Numbered from the stretch's first letter, positions 8,882-17,285 are shown. The stretch: DNA of 64,000 nt from an uncultured Eubacteriales bacterium (GCA_900545515.1 UQZA01000002.1:62001-126000), one strand, 5' to 3'. Translations and numbers: made by a program. The notes: generated from the letters alone by a model not told the origin.

Positions 8882-9921
8882 TCCAAAATCACCTTGTCCT
8901 GTGAGGCCACGATCTCGCCAATGAGGTAGGCATCCTCGCCATTTGCCTGAAGGACAGACAGGGCGGTCTCCGCGTCCTCCTTAGCCACAACCACGCTCAT
9001 CCCAACGCCCATGTTGAAGGTGTTGAACATATCCCGCTCCGGGATATGTCCGGTTTTGGCAATGAGGTCAAAAATAGGAAGAATCCGAATGGCGCTCTTC
9101 TGGATTTTGGCGCCCAGGCCATCGGGGATTGCCCGGGGGATATTTTCATAGAAGCCACCACCGGTGATGTGGCTCACGCCCTTCACCCGGACCTGGTCAA
9201 ACAGGGCCAGCATGGGCTTCACATAAATTTTCGTGGGGGTCAGCAGAGTCTCGCCAATGGAAGCGCCGCCCAAGGCCTCGCAGGGAGACTGGATGTTGGT
9301 GTGCTCTACATCAAATACCTTCCGCACTAAGCTAAAGCCGTTGGAGTGGACGCCAGAGGAGGGCAGGGCGATGACCACATCTCCAGGTACCATGGCGCTA
9401 TGGTCCACAATCTTCTTCTTGTCCACAATGCCCACGGAGAACCCAGCCAGATCATATTCGTCTACGGGATAAAAGCCGGGCATTTCTGCAGTCTCGCCGC
9501 CAATGAGAGCAGAACCTGCCTGGACGCAGCCCTCTGCCACGCCGGACACCAGTTCGGCAATCCGCTCCGGCACGTTTTTACCACAGGCGATGTAATCCAG
9601 GAAGAACAGCGGCTTGGCCCCGCAGCAGATCACATCGTTGACACACATGGCCACGCAGTCGATGCCCACCGTGTCGTGCTTGTCCAAAAGGAAGGCCAAG
9701 CGGAGCTTGGTGCCCACGCCGTCGGTGCCGGAGACCAGCACCGGCTCCTCATAGCCCTTCAGGTTCAATCCGAAGAGGCCGCCGAAGCCGCCGATATCAT
9801 CCAGGCAGCCCTCGTTTTTTGTCCGGGCGATGTGAGATTTCATCAGTTCCACGGCCCGGTATCCGGCAGTGATGTCCACACCGGCTGCCTTATAGCTTTC
9901 GGAATAGCTTTTTTCGTTCAT
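8878..9921 (-). CDS. purM: Phosphoribosylformylglycinamidine cyclo-ligase (AIR synthetase)
   Basis: PurM uses ATP to close FGAM to AIR (step 5). The 347 residues cover the whole family, with the glycine-rich GGFGGLFGL, the SGTDGVGTKLRLA nucleotide-binding strand, the CVNDVICCGAKPLFFLDY segment and HITGGGFYENIPRA. Both ends overlap neighbours by four bases (purF upstream, purN downstream), a tightly coupled block. Confidence 0.95.
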   Translation of the reverse strand: MNEKSYSESYKAAGVDITAGYRAVELMKSHIARTKNEGCLDDIGGFGGLFGLNLKGYEEPVLVSGTDGVGTKLRLAFLLDKHDTVGIDCVAMCVNDVICCGAKPLFFLDYIACGKNVPERIAELVSGVAEGCVQAGSALIGGETAEMPGFYPVDEYDLAGFSVGIVDKKKIVDHSAMVPGDVVIALPSSGVHSNGFSLVRKVFDVEHTNIQSPCEALGGASIGETLLTPTKIYVKPMLALFDQVRVKGVSHITGGGFYENIPRAIPDGLGAKIQKSAIRILPIFDLIAKTGHIPERDMFNTFNMGVGMSVVVAKEDAETALSVLQANGEDAYLIGEIVASQDKVILE

Positions 9922-11351
9922 GCCTTTGGCTCCTTTTCAGAGAGTTTCCGCTCGAAGCGGAGTTTTCTGGTATTTTCCGGGACCTGGGTGGGGTAGCAGC
10001 CACTGAAGCAAGCAGTGCAGAACCCGCCGCCGTGCTCTGCCAGCTTCTGCACATTTTCCACGCTGAGATACCCCAGGGAGTCAGCTCCGATGATCTGGCA
10101 GACCTCTTCCTGGGAGTGGTGGACCGCAATGAGGGAGTCCCGGGAGTCAATGTCCGTGCCATAGTAGCAGGGATTCAGGAAAGGAGGGGCGGAGATCCGC
10201 ATATGGACTTCCGTCGCACCGGCCTCCCGCAGCAGCTTGACAATGCGGGCAGCTGTGGTACCCCGCACGATGGAATCGTCAATGAGAACCACCCGCTTCC
10301 CCTTCACTGTGGCGGAAATGGGATTCAGCTTGATCCGGACCTTGTTCTCCCGATTTTTCTGGCCCGGGGCGATGAAGGTCCGGCCGATGTACTTGTTTTT
10401 GATCATGCCCACGCCATAGGGAATGCCGGAGGCCTGGGCAAAACCGATGGCGGCGTCAATGCCGGAATCCGGCACGCCCACCACCACATCCGCCTCCACC
10501 GGATGCTCCAGGGCCAGGAACATCCCCGCCCGTCGGCGGGCATTGTGCACCGAGCTGCCGTCCATTACGGAGTCGGGCCGGGCAAAGTAGATGTACTCAA
10601 AAACGCACATGGTTCTGGCCGCCTGGCCGCAATGGGTGCGGATGGAGCGGACGATCTCTCCATCAAAGACTACAATCTCCCCAGGTTCTACGTCCCGGAT
10701 GAAGGAAGCGCCTGCTGCATCCAGGGCGCAGCTCTCTGAGGCGACGATATAGGCCCCGTCGGCGGTTTGTCCATAGCACAGGGGCCGAAAACCTCTGGGG
10801 TCCCGGACCGCCATCAATTTGGTGGCGGACATGACCACCAGGGAGTAAGCACCCTGGAGCTTGTCCATAGCCCGGTCCACCGCCTCTTCAATGGAGGGGG
10901 CGGAAAGGCGCTCTTTGGTGATCACATAGGAGATGACCTCGGTGTCGGAGGTGGTGTGAAAAATGGAGCCGGTGAGCTCCAGCTCTTCCCGAAGGGCGAA
11001 GGAATTCACCAGGTTCCCGTTATGGGCCAGGGCCAGGGAGCCTTTACAGTGGTTTACCACAATGGGCTGGGCGTTGTTTCGGTCTGTGGCGCCGGTGGTG
11101 CCATAGCGCACATGGCCTACTGCCATGTGCCCCTGGCCCAACCGGGTCAGGGTTTCTGGGGTAAATACCTCCTCCACCAGGCCGATGTCCTTGTGAGCGG
11201 CAATGACGCCGTCGTTGCACACGGCAATGCCACAGCTCTCCTGCCCCCGGTGTTGCAGAGCAAAGAGACCATAGTAGGCAGTGGTTGCCACCTCCCGGTT
11301 GTCCTTGGCGTAAATGCCAAAGACGCCGCATTCCTCTCTCAGTTTTTGCAT
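9918..11351 (-). CDS. purF: Amidophosphoribosyltransferase
   Basis: PurF makes phosphoribosylamine from PRPP and glutamine, the committed step. The 477-residue chain starts MQKLREECGVFG, so Cys8 becomes the N-terminal glutaminase nucleophile after removal of a short propeptide. The PRPP loop VVLIDDSIVRGTT is near residues 354-366. Cysteines in MCVFEYIYF, NPCYYGTD and FCTACFSGCYPT fit the four [4Fe-4S] ligands of the Bacillus-type enzyme. It follows a second PurF homologue by 39 bases; this copy is clearly the active one. Confidence 0.96.
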   Translation of the reverse strand: MQKLREECGVFGIYAKDNREVATTAYYGLFALQHRGQESCGIAVCNDGVIAAHKDIGLVEEVFTPETLTRLGQGHMAVGHVRYGTTGATDRNNAQPIVVNHCKGSLALAHNGNLVNSFALREELELTGSIFHTTSDTEVISYVITKERLSAPSIEEAVDRAMDKLQGAYSLVVMSATKLMAVRDPRGFRPLCYGQTADGAYIVASESCALDAAGASFIRDVEPGEIVVFDGEIVRSIRTHCGQAARTMCVFEYIYFARPDSVMDGSSVHNARRRAGMFLALEHPVEADVVVGVPDSGIDAAIGFAQASGIPYGVGMIKNKYIGRTFIAPGQKNRENKVRIKLNPISATVKGKRVVLIDDSIVRGTTAARIVKLLREAGATEVHMRISAPPFLNPCYYGTDIDSRDSLIAVHHSQEEVCQIIGADSLGYLSVENVQKLAEHGGGFCTACFSGCYPTQVPENTRKLRFERKLSEKEPKA

Positions 11352-11390
11352 GAGTTGGGTATCCTCCTTTGTGTGGGAACCTGATGGGCC

Positions 11391-12812
11391 TTATTCCTGC
11401 CCGGTCCAGCAATAGGTGCAGACCTTTTCCCGGTCCAGGCCAATGGCCTCCAGCAGCCCGTCCAGGGACTGGTAGCCCAGGGAGTGGAAGCCCATCTCTT
11501 CACAGATGGATTTCAGGAGGCACTGGCCCCGCTCTGTCCGGCCGTCAGCGTATTCCTCCAGGTGCTGCTGCCCTTCATCGCCCTCCAGCTTCTGGACCAT
11601 CCGACGGGCCAAAAGCTCCATGTCGGAGTTACTGGAGGAAAAGTTCAGGTATTTGCAGCCGTACATAATGGGCGGGCAGGCGGACCGCATATGCACCTCT
11701 TTGGCGCCGCTCTCGTATAAAAACTCCACGGTTTCCCGCAGCTGAGTCCCACGGACAATGGAATCGTCCACAAACAGCAGCTTCTTGTCCTGGATCAGCT
11801 CCGGTACGGGAATCTGTTTCATTTTGGCTACCTGGTTCCGGACCTCCTGATTGGAGGGCATGAAGGACCGGGGCCAGGTGGGGGTGTATTTCACAAAGGG
11901 CCGGGCAAAGGGCTTCTGGCACTGGTTGGAGTAACCAATGGCATGAGGTAGGCCAGAATCCGGTACACCGGCAATATAGTCTACCTCTGGCAGAGTCCCC
12001 CGCTCCATTTCATCCCGGGCCATAATCTGGCCGTTGCGGTAACGCATGACCTCTACGTTTTTCCCCTCGTAGTTGGAGTTGGGATAGCCGTAGTAGGTCC
12101 ACAGGAAGGCGCAGATTTTCATTTTTTCCCCGGGAGCTAACAGCTGCTGGATCCCATCCGGCGTCACCCGGACAATCTCTCCGGGGCCCAGCTCATAGTG
12201 GTCGGCATAGCCCAGCTTGTGATAGGCAAAGGACTCGAAGGATACGCAACAGCCCTCCTCATTTTTGCCTACCAGGATGGGCAGACGGCCCATCCTGTCC
12301 CGGGCGGCCAGGATGCCGTCTGGCAGCAGGAGCAGAATGGTGGCTGAGCCGTCAATCAGCTCCTGGGCGTGGCAAATGCCCTCTACCAGAGTTTCCTTTT
12401 GACTGATGAGCGCTGCCACCAGCTCCGTCTGGTTTACCTTGCCATTGCTCATGGCCATGAACTGATGGCCGTGATCGGAGAAGCAGGTGTCTACCAGAGC
12501 CTCGGCATTGTTGATGATTCCCACAAAGGCAATGGCGTACAGGCCAAGGTGGGACCGGACCAGCAGGGGCTGGGGGTCTGTGTCGCTGATGCAGCCAATG
12601 CCGCTGCAACCCTGGAAGGAGGCCATATCCTTCTCAAATTTGGTGCGGAAGGGGGTGTTTTCAATGTTGTGAATCTGCCGCTGAAACCCCCGGTTTTGGT
12701 CATAGATCACCATACCGCCCCGGCGGGTGCCCAGGTGAGAGTGATAGTCGGCGCCAAAGAAAATATCGAGCACGCAGTCCCGCCGGGAGACTGCTCCAAA
12801 AAATCCTCCCAA
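11391..12812 (-). CDS. PurF paralogue lacking the glutaminase cysteine
   Basis: A 473-residue homologue of amidophosphoribosyltransferase. The PRPP loop LLFVDDSIVRGTQL is intact, and cysteines in ICAFLWTYYG, YGCKYLNF and VCTYCWTG sit where PurF binds its [4Fe-4S] cluster. The N-terminus reads GGFFGAVS where active PurF has CGVFG, so the nucleophile is glycine. Glutamine hydrolysis should be lost; ammonia-dependent synthesis, a complex with the neighbouring PurF, or regulation are possible roles. The start is TTG, chosen because the conserved N-terminus begins there and GGGAGG lies about seven bases upstream. It lies 12 bases after purC. Confidence 0.85.
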   Translation of the reverse strand: MGGFFGAVSRRDCVLDIFFGADYHSHLGTRRGGMVIYDQNRGFQRQIHNIENTPFRTKFEKDMASFQGCSGIGCISDTDPQPLLVRSHLGLYAIAFVGIINNAEALVDTCFSDHGHQFMAMSNGKVNQTELVAALISQKETLVEGICHAQELIDGSATILLLLPDGILAARDRMGRLPILVGKNEEGCCVSFESFAYHKLGYADHYELGPGEIVRVTPDGIQQLLAPGEKMKICAFLWTYYGYPNSNYEGKNVEVMRYRNGQIMARDEMERGTLPEVDYIAGVPDSGLPHAIGYSNQCQKPFARPFVKYTPTWPRSFMPSNQEVRNQVAKMKQIPVPELIQDKKLLFVDDSIVRGTQLRETVEFLYESGAKEVHMRSACPPIMYGCKYLNFSSSNSDMELLARRMVQKLEGDEGQQHLEEYADGRTERGQCLLKSICEEMGFHSLGYQSLDGLLEAIGLDREKVCTYCWTGQE

Positions 12813-12824
12813 ATTGGTCCTCCC

Positions 12825-13535
12825 TTACTCGCCCATGAGACGGCGCATGACCTCCTGATAGGCCTCTTCTACGCCGCCCAGATCCCGGCGGAAGCGGTCC
12901 TTATCCAGCTTCTCGTGGGTCTTGCAATCCCAGAGACGGCAGGTGTCGGGGGAAATTTCGTCGGCCAAAACAATAGTACCGTCAGACAGACGGCCGAACT
13001 CCAGCTTGAAGTCCACCAGCTCAATGCCCAGGCCCAGGAAATAGGCCTTCAGCACGTCGTCTACCTGAAATGCCAGGGCTTTGATGGTCTCAATCTCTTC
13101 CTTTGTGGCCAGCTTCAGAGCCAAGGCGTGGTAGCTGTTGATCAGGGGATCGCCCAGGTCGTCATTCTTATAGGAGAACTCAATGGTTGGCTCATCAAAC
13201 ACGATACCCTCAGCCACCCCGTAGCGTTTGGAGAAGGAGCCGGCGGAGATGTTCCGAATGATGACTTCCAGGGGGACAATGGTCACCTTTTTTACCACAG
13301 TCTCCCGGTCGTTCAGCTCCTCCACCAGGTGAGTGGGAACGCCGTGCTTTTCCAGCATACCCATGAGGAAGTTGCTCATGCGGTTGTTGATGGCGCCCTT
13401 GCCGGAAATGGTTCCCTTTTTGAGACCATTGAAGGCAGTGGCGTCGTCTTTATAGGATACGATGAGCTTTTCGGGATCTTCTGTGGCATAGACCTTCTTA
13501 GCCTTGCCTTCGTAGAGTTGCTCTTTCTTTTCCAT
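12825..13535 (-). CDS. purC: Phosphoribosylaminoimidazole-succinocarboxamide synthase (SAICAR synthetase)
   Basis: PurC couples CAIR and aspartate with ATP to form SAICAR (step 7). The 236 residues include the N-terminal YEGKAKKVYAT, the VIIRNISAGSFSKRYG block, and the LVDFKLEFGR and DEISPDTCRLWD motifs that bind ATP and metal. It starts with an ATG after a GGAGG-like site and lies 15 bases after purE. Confidence 0.96.
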   Translation of the reverse strand: MEKKEQLYEGKAKKVYATEDPEKLIVSYKDDATAFNGLKKGTISGKGAINNRMSNFLMGMLEKHGVPTHLVEELNDRETVVKKVTIVPLEVIIRNISAGSFSKRYGVAEGIVFDEPTIEFSYKNDDLGDPLINSYHALALKLATKEEIETIKALAFQVDDVLKAYFLGLGIELVDFKLEFGRLSDGTIVLADEISPDTCRLWDCKTHEKLDKDRFRRDLGGVEEAYQEVMRRLMGE

Positions 13536-13550
13536 TTGTGTAAATCCTCC

Positions 13551-14045
13551 TTACAGGTTAAATTCGTTTTCCACGGCCTGGTTCTTTTCCAGGACCTTTT
13601 CCCGGTCCGAGGCCCGCCGGGCTGCCAGCTTGTCCGCGAGGGTGGGCTCTTCCACGGCCAGAATCTGGACCGCCAAAATGGCGGCGTTGGCTGCGCCATT
13701 GACGGCTACCGTAGCCACCGGAATCCCTGAGGGCATCTGGACCGTGGACAGCAGGGCGTCCATCCCCCCCAGCCCGCCGGATGCCATGGGGATCCCAATC
13801 ACCGGCAGGGTGGTGTTGGCCGCCGCAGCTCCAGCCAGGTGGGCGGCCATACCGGCGGCGCAAATGAGTACACCGAACCCTTGGTCCCGGGCGGAAGAGC
13901 AAAATGCCTGAGCCTGGGTTGGAGTCCGGTGTGCAGAATATACGTGTACCTCATAGGGTACGCCAAAGGCGCGCAGGGTGTCCAGCGCCTTCCGAACGAC
14001 GGGCAGGTCGCTGTCGCTGCCCATGAGAACGCCAACTTTTTTCAT
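13551..14045 (-). CDS. purE: 5-(carboxyamino)imidazole ribonucleotide mutase / AIR carboxylase
   Basis: PurE supplies CAIR (step 6). The 164-residue protein has the N-terminal GSDSDLPVV, the VYSAHRTP loop and the LLSTVQMPSGIPVATVAV core of the octameric PurE fold. No purK accompanies it here, so it may take N5-CAIR made by a distant PurK, or act directly on AIR and CO2 as class II enzymes do; the sequence alone does not decide this. It is the first gene of the operon, directly behind the ZTP riboswitch and terminator. Confidence 0.94.
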   Translation of the reverse strand: MKKVGVLMGSDSDLPVVRKALDTLRAFGVPYEVHVYSAHRTPTQAQAFCSSARDQGFGVLICAAGMAAHLAGAAAANTTLPVIGIPMASGGLGGMDALLSTVQMPSGIPVATVAVNGAANAAILAVQILAVEEPTLADKLAARRASDREKVLEKNQAVENEFNL

Positions 14046-14060
14046 AGGAGACCTCCTTGC

Positions 14061-14103
14061 AAAATGAAAAAGGGCACACTTACCGCCTGCAGTAAGTGTG
14101 CCC
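14061..14103 (-). terminator. Intrinsic terminator (expression platform of the ZTP riboswitch)
   Basis: A 12-bp perfect stem (GGGCACACTTAC and its complement at 14072-14103, 8-base loop) followed by TTTTT. The 5' arm overlaps the CUGGGCA end of the aptamer, so ligand binding and termination should exclude each other. Confidence 0.9.
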
Positions 14104-14182
14104 AGACGGCCGGCAAGAAATCCAGACGCCCTGCTCCCCCGTGGTGCTCCACTTCTTCCGTCAGTTACAGGGCGTCAGCTAT
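14097..14182 (-). promoter_or_regulatory. ZTP (pfl) riboswitch aptamer upstream of purE
   Basis: Read on the minus strand, the leader holds the conserved pfl elements in order: a P1 arm (GACGCCCTGTAACTGACGG), a hairpin with GTGGAGCACCAC followed by GGGGGAGCA, and the 3' domain CCGGCCGTCTGGGCA. These are hallmarks of the ZTP/ZMP-sensing class, which turns on purine and one-carbon genes when AICAR phosphates build up. It sits between a strong promoter and a terminator, directly before the pur operon. Recognised by eye; a covariance search would confirm the exact ends. Confidence 0.9.
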
Positions 14183-14194
14183 TTTGACACATCC

Positions 14195-14223
14195 AGTGTA
14201 TCATATTCCGGCCTGGCCGTCAA
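14195..14223 (-). promoter_or_regulatory. Promoter of the purine operon
   Basis: TTGACG at 14223-14218, a 17-base spacer, and TACACT at 14200-14195 with a TG dinucleotide one base before it (extended -10). The inferred start near 14188 is just before the riboswitch. Confidence 0.8.
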
Positions 14224-14718
14224 ATGGAAAGTGTTCCGAATTGAAGGGAATTATTCCAGCCGTTCCTGTCAATTATGTAAAAAATCGAACTTAACATATG
14301 GAGTTTCGCTTTGACTCCGGAGTATGGGCTCCAGGGCGATGGATGTCTGGGTGCGTTTTTCTGAACACCTTCCAAAACAATCCGTGCCTGCCAGGGGGCG
14401 CGTCCAGGAGGCCGCCCTCTACCATCGGAATGGTACCTGACTGCCCGGACAGTTCTAAAAAAATATATGCTTTTTGGAGTTACATTGTAGTTATACCCAT
14501 CAGCGCCATACTGGCGCCCATGAAAATACGCAATGTTTGCCTGGACATAGATTTCGCCCTCATTCCGTGCTGGTAGGATTTTTCTTTGTTCGCTGTAATT
14601 GGCAGGCTATTTTAGCAGGCTCGAGTTCATTTCTCCCTAAAAAAGCCCTCCCAGGGACACATCACACGTTGCCGTGGAGAGGTGCGGGAGGTCCAGTATA
14701 TGGAGATCTGTGGAAAGG
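14224..14718. other. Intergenic region without recognised genes
   Basis: About 495 bases between the pur promoter and rpiB. Short open frames here have no recognisable content. A 4-bp hairpin followed by six T on the minus strand near 14640-14660 may end the rpiB transcript. Nothing else was recognised. Confidence 0.5.
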
Positions 14719-15159
14719 TTAATTCTCCTCCAAAGCCATGACCTTGTCCACCCGGCGGGCGTGGCGGCCACCTTCGAAGGGGGTGGTGAGGAAGAGGTCC
14801 ACCATCTCCAGGGCCAGCTTTTCCCCGACAACACCGGCGCCTAGGGCCATCATGTTGGCGTCGTTGTGCTGCCGGGTGAGCCGGGCGCTCATAAGGTCAG
14901 ACAGCAGAGCGCAGCGGATGCCTTTAACTTTGTTGGCAGTGATGGACACCCCAATGCCGGTGGTGCAGATCACGATGCCCCGCTCACATTGCCCCTTGGC
15001 CACAGCCTGGGCCGCTGGCGCGGCAAAATCGGAATAGTCGCAGCTGTCCCGGGTGTGGGTACCAAAGTCCTCGACCTGATGCCCCAGCGCCTCCAGGTGT
15101 TGTTTGACTGCCAGCTTTAGGGACAGTCCCCCATGATCGCATGCCAGGGAAATTTTCAT
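14719..15159 (-). CDS. rpiB: Ribose-5-phosphate isomerase B
   Basis: RpiB interconverts ribose-5-phosphate and ribulose-5-phosphate and so feeds PRPP synthesis. The 146-residue protein begins MKISLACDHGG, with the conserved CDHGG phosphate loop. The active-site Cys lies in GIVICTTGIGVSI and the helix LTRQHNDANMMALG carries the catalytic His region. The ATG at 15159 is preceded by AGGAGG; a longer frame upstream overlaps the next gene and has no family similarity. It follows the SDR gene by 23 bases. Confidence 0.94.
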   Translation of the reverse strand: MKISLACDHGGLSLKLAVKQHLEALGHQVEDFGTHTRDSCDYSDFAAPAAQAVAKGQCERGIVICTTGIGVSITANKVKGIRCALLSDLMSARLTRQHNDANMMALGAGVVGEKLALEMVDLFLTTPFEGGRHARRVDKVMALEEN

Positions 15160-15182
15160 TGCTTGATCCTCCTGTGTGTGAT

Positions 15183-15884
15183 TCATGTAATGACGAACCC
15201 GCCGTTCACCGGCAGAATTTGTCCTGTGATAAATTCTGCGCCGGCCAGGTACACCATGGCCTTTGCCACGTCCTCCGGCCTCCCGTTGCGCTCCAATGGG
15301 GTTTCCTCTCGCAGAGCTTCCAGCACCGCCGGGTCCACGTGGGCGACCATATCGGTGAGGATGACGCCGGGAGCGACAGCATTGACCCGGATGCCGGAGG
15401 GCCCCAGCTCCTTGGCCAGAGCCTTTGTCAGGGCCAGGATGGCCCCTTTGGAGGCGGAGTAGGCCGCTTCGCAGGAAGCGCCCACCTGCCCCCACATGCT
15501 GGATACGTTGATGATGGCGCCCCGGTGCTTCTGCAGAAACAGGGGGATGGCAGCCTGAGTGCAAAGATAGGTGCCCCGGACATTGACGGCAAAGATCCTG
15601 TCCCACACCGCCTCAGGAGTCTGGGACAGGAGGCCATAGTGGCAGATTCCAGCGTTGTTGACGAGAACATCCAGCTCCCGCAGCCCGGCAAAGGCTGCCG
15701 CCACGGCGGCATGGTCGGAGATGTCGGCGCAAATGGCAGTTGCGCCGGTTTCCTTTGCCACAGCTTGGGCGGCTTCGTGGTTCTTTTCGTATAAAAATGT
15801 CACCTGGTCGCCCCGGGCGGCAAAGGCGCGGACTGCCGCTGCGCCGATTCCCCGGGAGCCGCCGGTGATTAAAACCGACGCCAT
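15183..15884 (-). CDS. Short-chain dehydrogenase/reductase (FabG-like)
   Basis: A 233-residue classical SDR of the Rossmann fold. It has the cofactor motif TGGSRGIG at residues 7-14, the NNAG motif, the catalytic Ser in INVSSMWG, the YSASKGA Tyr-Lys pair, and the C-terminal QILPVNGGF typical of 3-oxoacyl-ACP reductase-like enzymes. NADP(H) use is likely but not proven. There are no fatty-acid genes nearby, so the substrate is open. It shares an apparent transcript with rpiB. Confidence 0.88.
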   Translation of the reverse strand: MASVLITGGSRGIGAAAVRAFAARGDQVTFLYEKNHEAAQAVAKETGATAICADISDHAAVAAAFAGLRELDVLVNNAGICHYGLLSQTPEAVWDRIFAVNVRGTYLCTQAAIPLFLQKHRGAIINVSSMWGQVGASCEAAYSASKGAILALTKALAKELGPSGIRVNAVAPGVILTDMVAHVDPAVLEALREETPLERNGRPEDVAKAMVYLAGAEFITGQILPVNGGFVIT

Positions 15885-15907
15885 ACTGGCTGCCTCCTTA
15901 AAAGCAA

Positions 15908-15938
15908 GGCTGTCTCAAAACAAAGTTTTGGGACAGCC
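15908..15938. terminator. Inverted repeat between the S1-domain gene and the SDR gene
   Basis: A 14-bp stem with one G-T pair (GGCTGTCTCAAAAC, loop AAA, and complement). It lies downstream of the 16008-16466 gene and could end that transcript or act as a processing site. No good T-run follows, so it is called with caution. Confidence 0.5.
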
Positions 15939-16007
15939 CCACATCATTTCAGCTTGTGACGGTTTGATTTCACTTCAGGCGAGCCTGGGTGCATCAGAAT
16001 TGGGTGA

Positions 16008-16466
16008 TTACCGCCGGCGGCTCTTGGTGCGGTGGTCTGTGTACTGCCGCAAGGAGGAAATCTTGCTGTCAGATTCAGACATAAACTGCTTCAGCCGCTC
16101 CTCAAAAATTTGGTCTGAGGATTTGGCGACGGTGGCTTGGGTGGGCGTAGGTGCGTTGGAGCGGGGGCCGCCCTGCCGGGGGGCTTTGGGGCGGTCGTTG
16201 CCGCCTCTTTGCCGGTTTGGGGCAGCGGGCTTGGGCTCCAGGCGCTTCATGGACAGATTGATTTTCCCTGCCGGGTCCAGGGCAATGACCATGACCTTCA
16301 CATCCTGCCCCTCCGTCAGGTACTGGCGGATGTCGTTGACATAGGCATTGGCCACCTCTGAAATATGTACCATGCCCGTCCGGTTCTCCGGCAAGGCGAT
16401 GAACGCGCCGAAGTTGGTGATGCTTTTGACCTTACCTTCGATAATGGCTCCAACTGTCAAATCCAT
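16008..16466 (-). CDS. S1 RNA-binding domain protein (YabR-like)
   Basis: A 152-residue protein whose first 75 residues form one S1 domain (GAIIEGKVKSITNFGAFIAL, then TGMVHISEV). A basic, low-complexity proline/arginine-rich linker follows, then a short helical tail. The place directly after divIC matches the Bacillus yabP-yabQ-divIC-yabR order, which supports a YabR/general-stress-protein-13 assignment. Binding to ribosomes or mRNA is expected from the family. Confidence 0.85.
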   Translation of the reverse strand: MDLTVGAIIEGKVKSITNFGAFIALPENRTGMVHISEVANAYVNDIRQYLTEGQDVKVMVIALDPAGKINLSMKRLEPKPAAPNRQRGGNDRPKAPRQGGPRSNAPTPTQATVAKSSDQIFEERLKQFMSESDSKISSLRQYTDHRTKSRRR

Positions 16467-16531
16467 ACTGTGAAATTCGTCCTCCTCAGAAAATACAGAC
16501 GCTGCTTCCTACGGGTCCGGCAGCTTGCCGG

Positions 16532-16822
16532 TTACTCCCCCACGTCGGAAAAGATAATTTCCCCATTTCCCACCAGGCCCAGCTTATCCCGGGCGATTTT
16601 CTTCACGCTGTCGTCGGAATCCAGACCGTCGATGCCGGTCTGGAGATTTTGGTTTTCCTGCTGCAGCTCGGCGGCCTGACCGGCTAACTCCTGGCACTGG
16701 GCCTGGTTGCTCCGAATCTGACTCCGCTGAGACACCAGGATAACAGTAGCGGACACCACCACCAGCAGAACCACCACCTTCGTCAGCAAAGAGGATCTGC
16801 GGAATTTCACGGGTAATCTCAT
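16532..16822 (-). CDS. divIC: Septum formation initiator DivIC/FtsL-like protein
   Basis: A 96-residue bitopic membrane protein of the divisome. A basic cytoplasmic start (MRLPVKFRR) is followed by one membrane helix (VVVLLVVVSATVILV), then a coiled coil rich in Gln and Glu, and the family end ARDKLGLVGNGEIIF. The ATG at 16822 has GGAGGG seven bases upstream and is preferred to an in-frame ATG 78 bases earlier. Its 5' part overlaps the yabQ frame by 239 bases in another phase. Confidence 0.88.
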   Translation of the reverse strand: MRLPVKFRRSSLLTKVVVLLVVVSATVILVSQRSQIRSNQAQCQELAGQAAELQQENQNLQTGIDGLDSDDSVKKIARDKLGLVGNGEIIFSDVGE

Positions 16823-17285
16823 GTTGTTTCCCTCCAGAGTGGGCGCCGTGCGCTTTTTTACGGCGTCTATTACCGAATATTGTAACCCATTTGCGCCCAA
16901 TTGAAAAGAGAAATTTTAAGAATTTTTTGATTTTTTTCCACAGAGTTCGGACTGGCCATGCAAGCAGCCGGAAGATCCGGCCTACGGTCTGCCAGAAGCA
17001 GCGGAAGACCCGCCGGAACCATGCAGAAAGAGCCGCTCCATATGCGCCAGCCCCAGCAGCCAGCCCCAGCAGCTGAAAGAGCTGCAGGCGGCCATGGCAC
17101 AAGGCCAGCCCCAAGTACGCCAGGACGAAGACGGCGAGCGCCAGAAATGCCAGGTCTGCCGGGATGGTGGCCTGGGGAAGCAGCCGCCGCAGCTCCCGCA
17201 AGCAGTCGTAGACCAAGGCCAACCCGGCCCCCAGTCCCATGGCCCAGAGAAACCAATGGGCCTGCTCTGCCACAGCCGGGGCCAT
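16584..17285 (-). CDS. yabQ: Spore cortex biosynthesis protein YabQ-like
   Basis: A membrane protein of 233 residues as read. Residues 1-90 contain several hydrophobic helices (LWAMGLGAGLALVYDCLREL is typical of YabQ starts), followed by a basic amphipathic stretch (LWKKIKKFLKFLF). The frame continues about 80 residues into divIC without a stop; that part is Gly/Arg-rich and looks like shadow coding, so the functional protein probably ends near residue 150 or tolerates a tail. Its ATG overlaps the yabP TGA (TGATG). Family members are needed for spore cortex formation in the mother cell. Confidence 0.78.
   Translation of the reverse strand: MAPAVAEQAHWFLWAMGLGAGLALVYDCLRELRRLLPQATIPADLAFLALAVFVLAYLGLALCHGRLQLFQLLGLAAGAGAYGAALSAWFRRVFRCFWQTVGRIFRLLAWPVRTLWKKIKKFLKFLFSIGRKWVTIFGNRRRKKAHGAHSGGKQHEITREIPQILFADEGGGSAGGGVRYCYPGVSAESDSEQPGPVPGVSRSGRRAAAGKPKSPDRHRRSGFRRQREENRPG

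Noticed and set aside
14425..14470. A GGTACC-containing hairpin that could suggest a T-box leader.
   Set aside because: The T-box core around TGGTACCGCG is absent, there is no specifier stem, and no aminoacyl-tRNA synthetase or amino acid gene follows.
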